From assembly GCF_041734735.1 (NCBI RefSeq), contig NC_134878.1, forward strand, positions 50,049,004 to 50,113,003: DNA of 64,000 nucleotides, given 5' to 3'. Source of the stretch: Babylonia areolata (Eukaryota > Mollusca > Gastropoda > Neogastropoda > Buccinidae). A program made the translations under genes and the position numbers. The notes below the pieces were generated by a model that worked only from the letters and a program-made list of their open reading frames with translations, had not been told where the DNA came from and searched no databases. Shown here in pieces: positions 39,836-48,610 of this stretch; the stretch's first letter is position 1, and every line of letters begins with the position of its first letter.

Positions 39836-42800
39836 ATGGTTCTCCATTCTATTTTCTCCCATTTTGTTTCCTTTCTTTCTTTCTTTTTTTTTCTTTCCTT
39901 TTTTTTTTGTGTGTTTGTGTTAACATTCTTACATTGAATGCAAAACACAATACACATTGTCACACGTGCTTTCAAAAAGAGTGAAATTTGTCTAACTGGC
40001 GTGTTATTGTATTGCGCTTTGAAAGGTTTGAAGGGGATACAGAAATGCATTATTATTATTATTGTTGTTGTTGTTGTTGTTGTTTTATTCACTGTCTATG
40101 TGGCCGTTAAAGGCTGTTGGACTGGTTTTAACACATTCGGTACGGCCAGTCTTCTCTCTTTCTCACCCCCCCACCCCCCACCCCCCACCCAAACCCACCC
40201 TCGAGACCACATTTGAAGTCCAGTGGGCGTCTGAATGGCCCAGCCAATGGCTTTCATCGTTAGGAATGCGGTAGGCCTATTTTTTTTGTCATCATCCACG
40301 TCTTCAGTGTGAGAACCATCCGCTTGTAACATGTTAACCTTGTTAGCAGAGGTGAAACGCTGTTATCGTCGCCTCTCTTGTTGTTCGTACGGAGAGGGTT
40401 AACCTTTTACCCTTACCATTGCTTTCAGGTTCGACTTCTTCGGAATCTACGTGGTGATGTTCCTGGAGATCCTGAGGACCTTGGTGCAGGCCTTGTCTGT
40501 CTTCTCCGTCCTCATCGTGGCCTTTGGGCTGGCCTTCTACATCCTCCTTCATCATGAGGTGACTGGGTGCTAGTCCTTCACCTGCCGGAGGATTGATAAT
40601 GATGGTGATGCTGATGATGATGATTATTATGCTAAAGATAATGATGATGAGTTTACTTATTTATATAGCTGATATTAAATAAGTATTGCTGCGAGCGCTT
40701 TGCAGTTCAATAGTTCCAATAAAAATACATTTTACAAATGCCGAACACCATCCATCAAAACATGCAAGTCCAACTAAGAAAGAAATATTACAAACCATGG
40801 CAAGACAAAGCATCAGAAATGCATACTAAGTGCAGTACACATTGCAAACTATATGTGCGCTCATACAAAGGTACATGCACGCATGTACACACACATATGA
40901 TAGTCAGTCGTGTCCGACTATGACCATCAGAACAGCAGAGGAGGCAACTGCTGTTCCGACTATTTTGGGCTAGAATTTGATTATAGTGGAGAGTGTCTTG
41001 CCCAAGTTACATCCCCACTCTCTCGGCCAAGAGGGTTTTAGGACAGTCGGCGTTGGGATGGTTCCCAAAGGCCAGCCAGCCCACAAGGCTGCAGCACTAA
41101 GAGCCAGTGCAATTTTGCCTCCTAGTTTGAGAGTCATAATCTTTCACAAAAGACTAAGCTGTAAATGATTTCCCATTGACTGGAGAAACCATTGATAATA
41201 CAACTCTCACTTACACATAACAGCTAAACAAAGGGAGTTTGGAACTTGAGGTCGGTTTTGGGGAAGAGGAATGGCAGAAGGAGGAGGGGAGTGTGACAGG
41301 AAGAATAGGACTTTAGGTAAGGGGTGTGAGCGGAATTCTTTTTTTCTTTATCTTTTTTATATAATTCATTTACTCTGCTGTCTGTTTATCCGTTGTGTGG
41401 GTTTTCAAAAAAAAGAAAAGAAAAAAAAAGAAGAAGAAATCGTAGGGTTTCACACTCAACTTTATGAATTCCCCTTATAACAATGATATGGGAACGGATA
41501 ACAAATATAGTTATCTCCATTCAAAGTATGACAATAACACTGTGGTTCTGCTCTATGAGAGGGCGCCATCTCAGAATCGCAGTTGACTGTGGAAGCCAGT
41601 TGCTGGGCCAGTCGGTACAGTGCCTAGCTTGTCAGGTGACCGGTCTCTTACTTCACAGCTTGCGCTGTTTGTTGGTGCAGATGTCATTCGTGGTGTTCGT
41701 GTGGCTGATTCCCTTGTTGGGCACCCATTGTATGAAACAGTATAATTTATATCGCAGTACATTTCAATACGTATGTGTTTGGATATGTCTTAACTGTATT
41801 GTTTGTTGGATACCTGTATATCTATTGCTGTGTTGACAATTAGCATTCCCTGTTGGCTCTGCGGTTGAACCAAACATGATAGGCAGAAGCACTGAAAGCA
41901 GGCCCCCGTAGTCTAATATGTGAATGATAGTTAGTCGTGTCCGACTATGACCATCAGAACAGCAAAGGGAGCAACTGCTGTCCCCGACTATATGGGCTAG
42001 AATTTGATTATTGTGGAGAGTGCGTTGCCAAAGTCACATCCGCACTCTCTCGGCCAAGAGAGCTTTAGGACAGTCAGCGTTGAAGATGGTCACCATATAC
42101 CAACTAGTTAACCTGCAAGGCTGCAGCACTTAGAGCCAGGGCAGTCGTGTCTCCTTGTTTGAGATTCACAGTCCTTCACAAAAGACTTGAGTTGTAAATG
42201 ACTTCCCATTGCCAGTGGAGAAACCATTGCTCATACAGCTCTCACTTCCGCTGCTTGCGCAACTGTAAGCTTACTATGTCAGTCTCTCACTCTGATAAAA
42301 GCCTACGTGGGTTGAGTGATAAGCCCCTTGTGGATGCACGGTTAATGTCTAATTGGATAAATGGGGGTGCAGATCTGCACATATGTTGACCCGGGAGATC
42401 GGAAAAATCTGCACCCTTTACCCACCGAGGCGCCGTTACCGAGATTCGAACCCGGGACCCACAGATTGAAAGTCCAACGCTTTAACCTCTCGGCTGTTGT
42501 GCCCATCGATAATGATTATAATGATAATAATAATGATATTAATGATAATGATAATAACCTGTGATTCAGCTACGTGAATCTCATAGTCTCTGATACCAGC
42601 CTCCGTTGGGTGAGTGACAAGCCCCTGTGGATGCACGATTAATGTCCAGTTGGACGAATAACGACGCATTCTATGATAATGATAACACTTGTGATTATCC
42701 GTCCCTCATCATGTGCATGTCATGACTAGTATCGTATCTTTGTAACCCCCCTTCAGGAGGGGCCTTGGCCTAAACTGAATAAATTCGTTGTTTTGTTGTG

Positions 42801-43322
42801 TTGTTTTTTGGGGTTTTTCCGTTTCCGTCCATTGCCCTCGTGTCCACGCCCACTCTCCACCCCCCCAGGACACGCACGCCTACGCCACTCCAGGGCTGTC
42901 GCTGCTGCGGACGGCGATGATGATGCTGGAACTGGACTTCCTGTCCTCCTTCAACGGACCCTACACGGACGGCGACAGCACCACGCTGCACTTCCGGGGC
43001 CTCACCTTCTTCATGATCGTCGTCTTCGTGCTCCTCATGCCGATCCTGCTCATGAACCTGCTGGTAGGTGCTGCGTGGATCGGTTAATTGGTGTGGGGAC
43101 TGGTGATGGTAATGCTGGTGGTGGTGCTGGTGCTGGTGTTGGTGTTGGTGATGGGGGATGGTATTGTTGTTGGTGATGGGTGGGGGTGGGGGCAGGAGGG
43201 GCTGTTTGGAGGTGGTGGAGGACATTGATGGGGTGTTGGTGCTGGGGGGTGAGTGAGTGACATGGGTGGTGGTGGTAGTGGTGGTGGTGGGTGTTGGGGT
43301 GTGGTGTGGGTGTTCTTTCTGT

Positions 43323-43365
<43 letters not shown>

Positions 43366-43611
43366 AAGGAATGGTTTTAACGTCCTGTCACACCTACTGG
43401 TTATTGTATATGATTGCTCTGTATGGTGTGCGTGTCTGTGTGTGCGTGCGTGTTCTGTCTGTGTGCCTGTCCCTATCTGTGGTATACACGGTGTTCCTTT
43501 GTTGTTGTTGGTTTTTTTTCTTTCAGATCGGTCTTGCTGTGGGGGACATTGAGGCCGTGCAGAGGAACGCTCGTCTGAAGCGTCTGGCTGGTCAGGTCAG
43601 TAGTCATTACA

Positions 43612-43680
<69 letters not shown>

Positions 43681-44113
43681 ATTCAACATAGAATCAAGTC
43701 CCGTTGATGACTTGACCCGCATGCAACACGTGCTAAAAAACGAGAACGAAGTGATGGTAACAGCTATGTCAAATTTTCTTACCGTAGCACGTAACTGTAG
43801 GCAGAAAGCACTAGAAAATGGGCAGACAGTATAAAGAATCAAGCAAAAGGTACGTAATTATATACAGATGACCCCTAATGCTAATGAATAAACGGATTCA
43901 CTAATTATTATATAAGCAAATGAATTATGACCGTGGATGGTCCACATGTTGTTTGCTCTTTTGTTGTTCTTTTCCCCTGCCCTTTTCTTGCGTACAGTTG
44001 TTGCGGTGTGTGTTTCGTGGTATTTGTTTAATTAGTTTTTTGTAACCCTCCCCCCCCCCTTGTCAAAATGGCTGTAAATGCTTTTGACAATAAATCATCA
44101 ATCAATCAATCAA

Positions 44114-44160
<47 letters not shown>

Positions 44161-44428
44161 TATATGTGTGTGTATGTGTGTATATATATATGTATATATA
44201 TATATATATATCTTTATCTCTCTCTATCTCGTCCGATGGTGATATGGATACCTGTATAGCGCCTATCCTGTATAGCGTCAAAAACCAAGCGCTAAGCGCT
44301 TTACAAACACTGAGTCAGTTGCCCAGCTGGCAGTCTACCTGGGTAGAGCCGACTGACAGCTGACTTAACGCCCTCATCTTTCATTTCCAGTGTCATTCAA
44401 TCATGTTTCAGTCGCGCACGCACGCAAA

Positions 44429-44474
<46 letters not shown>

Positions 44475-47400
44475 TAACCTTTTACGTGTATGACCATATG
44501 GGTCGTTTTGTTTTTTTTGTTTCTTTTACCCCGCCATGTAGGCAGCCCTACTCCGTTTTCGGGGGTGAGCATGCTGGCTATGTTCTTGTTTCCACAACCC
44601 ACCGAACGCTGGCATGGATTGCAGGATCTTTAACGTGTGTATGTGATCTGCATGCGTATACACACGACTGGGGCTGAGGCACTGGCAGGTCTGCAGATAA
44701 TTATCTTGACCTGGGAGATCAGAAAAATCTCCACCCTTTACCCACCAGCTGCGTCAAAACCGGGAATCGAACTCAGGAAACTCGGGTGGGATTCCAGTGC
44801 TCTAACCATTAGACTACCACACCCTGTCTGAATTCACAAGAACAATTTTGTAAACAGGTCGACTCAGAGATTTTCGAGGTTAACAAAACTGTATCTGTTA
44901 TGATTTTATGGGAAATTATTCAACTAAAATTAGTAGATTAACAAACACTGACCCATTGTACAATACGATACATGATACGATACGATAAGAATGTCTGTAA
45001 ACTCACAGAAATTTGTCTTTTGGCTCGAGTACACGTAACATTGAACATATAAAGCGCTATGACTTCACGGCATAACCATTTATAAGATATGGATTACAAT
45101 AACGTATTCAATAAGATAAAAGTTGACTTGTAACAAAAGCATGTGTCTTTCAGACTGAAATACGAGAAATACGTTCTTCTTCTTCTTCTGCGTTCGTGGG
45201 CTGCAACTCCCACGTTCACTTGTATGTACATGAGTGGGCTTTTACGTGTATGACCGTTTTCACCCTGCCATGTAGGCAGCCCATACTCCGTTTTTTGGGT
45301 GTGCATGCTGGGTATGTTCTTGTTTCTACAACCCACTGAACTCTGACATGAATTGCAGGATCTTTAACATGCGTATGTGATCTTCTGCTTGCGTATACAC
45401 ACAAATGGGTTCAGGCACAAGCAGGTCTGTACATATGTTACCTGGGAGATCGTAAAAATCTCCACCTTTTACCCACCAGGCGCCAGTCACCGAGATTCGA
45501 ACCCGGACCCTCAGATTGAAAGTCCAATCATTCGGCTGTTGCGCCCGTCTGAAGAAAAACCGTTCATTTCCTGCAGCACATAAACTCATGCACTCACACT
45601 CGTATCGTCATACACAGCCAAGTGAGCCCCACCCACCCTCTCACTTACATACACACAAGTCAGTACATACTGGCAGCACCAGCATACCATCCCTGTCCCA
45701 TGTCATTATGAACTTCGGTGTGAGGTTGAAACCTCGTATAGAATAAATATTAATGACTGATTGGTTGACTGACCGGCTGAGCGTTTCCTCAGGTGGAGGT
45801 TCACACGCACATGGAGGGAAAGATGCCTCTGTTTCTGCTTGCCCGTCTGGACCACAGCTTCCACCGCCACTACCCCAACAAGTGCAGAGGAAGGTTACTT
45901 AACGTGAGTTTCTGGTTTGATTTGATTTTGTTGTTGTTTTTGCGAAGGGGGGTGGGGAGAATGGCAGAGGGTTTGGAGGGGGGGGGGGGGAGTCGCTCAT
46001 CGTTTGAACAACACAAAAATGTTCTTCATCTTTTTCTTTCTTTTATTGTGATTAAAAAAAAAAAATCTTATTTCATTTGCGTCTTTACACAGCCGCGATT
46101 TAGATCGATTAAATCAGAAGCGAAAAAGGAGTCCGGTGGGAGAGATTGGCTTGATGTGAGGAGAAGGGGGTTGGACGCAGGATAACAATCCTGATTTTCT
46201 TCTTTTTTTTTTCTTTTTTTTTTCTTTTTTTCTTTTTTTTAAAGATACCTCAGTTAATATACAGTGTTCGTGGTGTGTATTTTGAACCAGAATGGACAAA
46301 TCAACTGTACTCCTGTAGTTATTGATGAATGTGTCTGGGTTTATTGTGGGCTTATGTTTATATGCATGTGTCAGGCTGAAGTGCAGTACATTACATGGCA
46401 AGATTCGTATGCCGTTTTCTGTTAAGGCAGTACCTCCCATCAAGAATTCTTGTCATCAGCATGTACATGTATATCTTAATCATGAGCACAGAGTGAGAAG
46501 AATTTTTGAATTATTCGAGAAATGAATGACAATACGTAAATTATTGTAGAAAAATTCTTACATATATTTAATAATAATAATAATAATAATGATAAAATGC
46601 AGGCTTATATAGCACCATACCCCCATCTCAAATGGGGCACACCACGCTTTACAATAAGATATACAAATTTAAGACTAAGTGACATAAAGATATGTATAAA
46701 AGACAAAACAGAATGAAAAATAAAATAAAAGAGAATAAGCTAAATAAATAGACATAGTCTCACATCATATTTGCTAAAATACATACTTCAGACTATCTCA
46801 CATCACGCTGGCTAAAATCGGCTTACTTCAAACGAAGTAACATATATATATAACACACATACATACATATGTATACATACACGTACACACACACATATAT
46901 ATATCTATATATCTATCTATCTCTATCTCTCTACACACACACGCACACACACACACACACACACACATATGGAGTGATGGCCCAGAGGCAACGTATCCAC
47001 CTAGGAAGCAAGAGAATCTGAGCGCGCTGGTTCGAATCACGGTTTAGCCGCCGACATCCTCTCTCCCCCAACTAGACTCCCAGTGGTGGTCCGGACACTA
47101 GCCACTCATATTTAGCATGTATTTAGCCATAGAAGAAAAAGCAAAACAAAAACAACTTGAACAAAAAGTCAAACAAAATTTTGTTATGACCGGGATGACC
47201 TTACTCAATTAAGGCAAATATCCATGCATTAGGATTTACTTTTTATGAAGGTGAAGAAACGAATGCAAACTGGCTGAAAATAACGGGGATTTTAAGTTTT
47301 AGAAATGAAAGGGAGAGAGAGAGCGTGTGTGTGTGTGTGTGCGCGCGCGCCTGGAACGAGAAAGAAGACAGGGGAGACAAGTACGCTCAGACGTAGTTGC

Positions 47401-48567
47401 TGTCTTTATAACATGTGTTGTGTCCCTTGCACCGTCAAGTTTTGGTCCCGGATCAAGCTGATGGGTGACCGGGAGGAGATGGTGGAGGTCATGCAGGACA
47501 AGCAGTCCAAGGAGGTGTACGAGGAGCTACTGAAACAGAAATTCAAGTAGGCCTCTTTCCCCACCTCTGTCTGTCTGTTGGTCTGTCTGCCTATCTGCCT
47601 GTTGGTCTCTGTAACTGTCTCTGTCTCTCTCTGTCTCTGTCTCTCTCTCTCTCTCTGTCTCTCTCACGCACACAATCACCATGTCCTATCTATGGATACC
47701 ATTTGGATGACGAAAAACATTTTCTTTCTCATTCGGATGAGACGATAAACCGAGGTTTCGTGTGCAGCATGCACTAAGCCGGCGCACATAAAAGAACCCG
47801 CGGCAACAAAAGGGTTGTTCCTGGCAAAATTCTGTAGAAAAATCCACCTTGATAGGAAAAACAAATAAAACTGCACGCAGGAAAAAAAAAAGTTAAATGG
47901 GTGGCGCTGTAGTGTAGCGACGCGCTCTCTCTGTGAAGAGCACCCCCTGTTTCACACAGAGAAATCTGTTGTGATGAAATGAAATACAAGTGTATAATAC
48001 TCTGCGAGAAAGATGTATATTCTTTAAAACAGACGTGGCTAAAAGTCATGATGTTGTTACTGTTTTATCATCTGATAATGAAATCACTATTAGATTGATT
48101 GCTAAATTCGTTGCAGACACACAAACAATAAGACAAAGGTACATAAGTAAAAATGGTATTAACAGCTTAGAAGGCACTTAATTATAATCAGTGCAGAAGC
48201 TGCTATCTTATTTAGACAAAACGGAAAACATAGAATTACATACATGAGTGTATTGTTGAGTCAGTCGGAATTAGTTTTGATATATTCTTGAGTAGATGGT
48301 CGAGTTAGTCCCCGTTCATTTTGTCATTTGGTGTTATTTTATTTTTGTTTTTTCTTTAGTTCCATTTCCTTGAGTTTTTATCACGGTGTGACTTTAGTGT
48401 TTGCAATGATTGCACATTTTCTTGGTTTAAATTGACTGAATGGTTGTGAAAACAAAGAGGTTTTTTTGTTATTTTGAAGCAAAAATATGTGAATTTACGT
48501 TGTTGCCCCCTTGTCAAAAGACCTTTCTTGGCAATGACAATAAATAATTCCAGTCCAGTCCAGTCCA

Positions 48568-48610
<43 letters not shown>

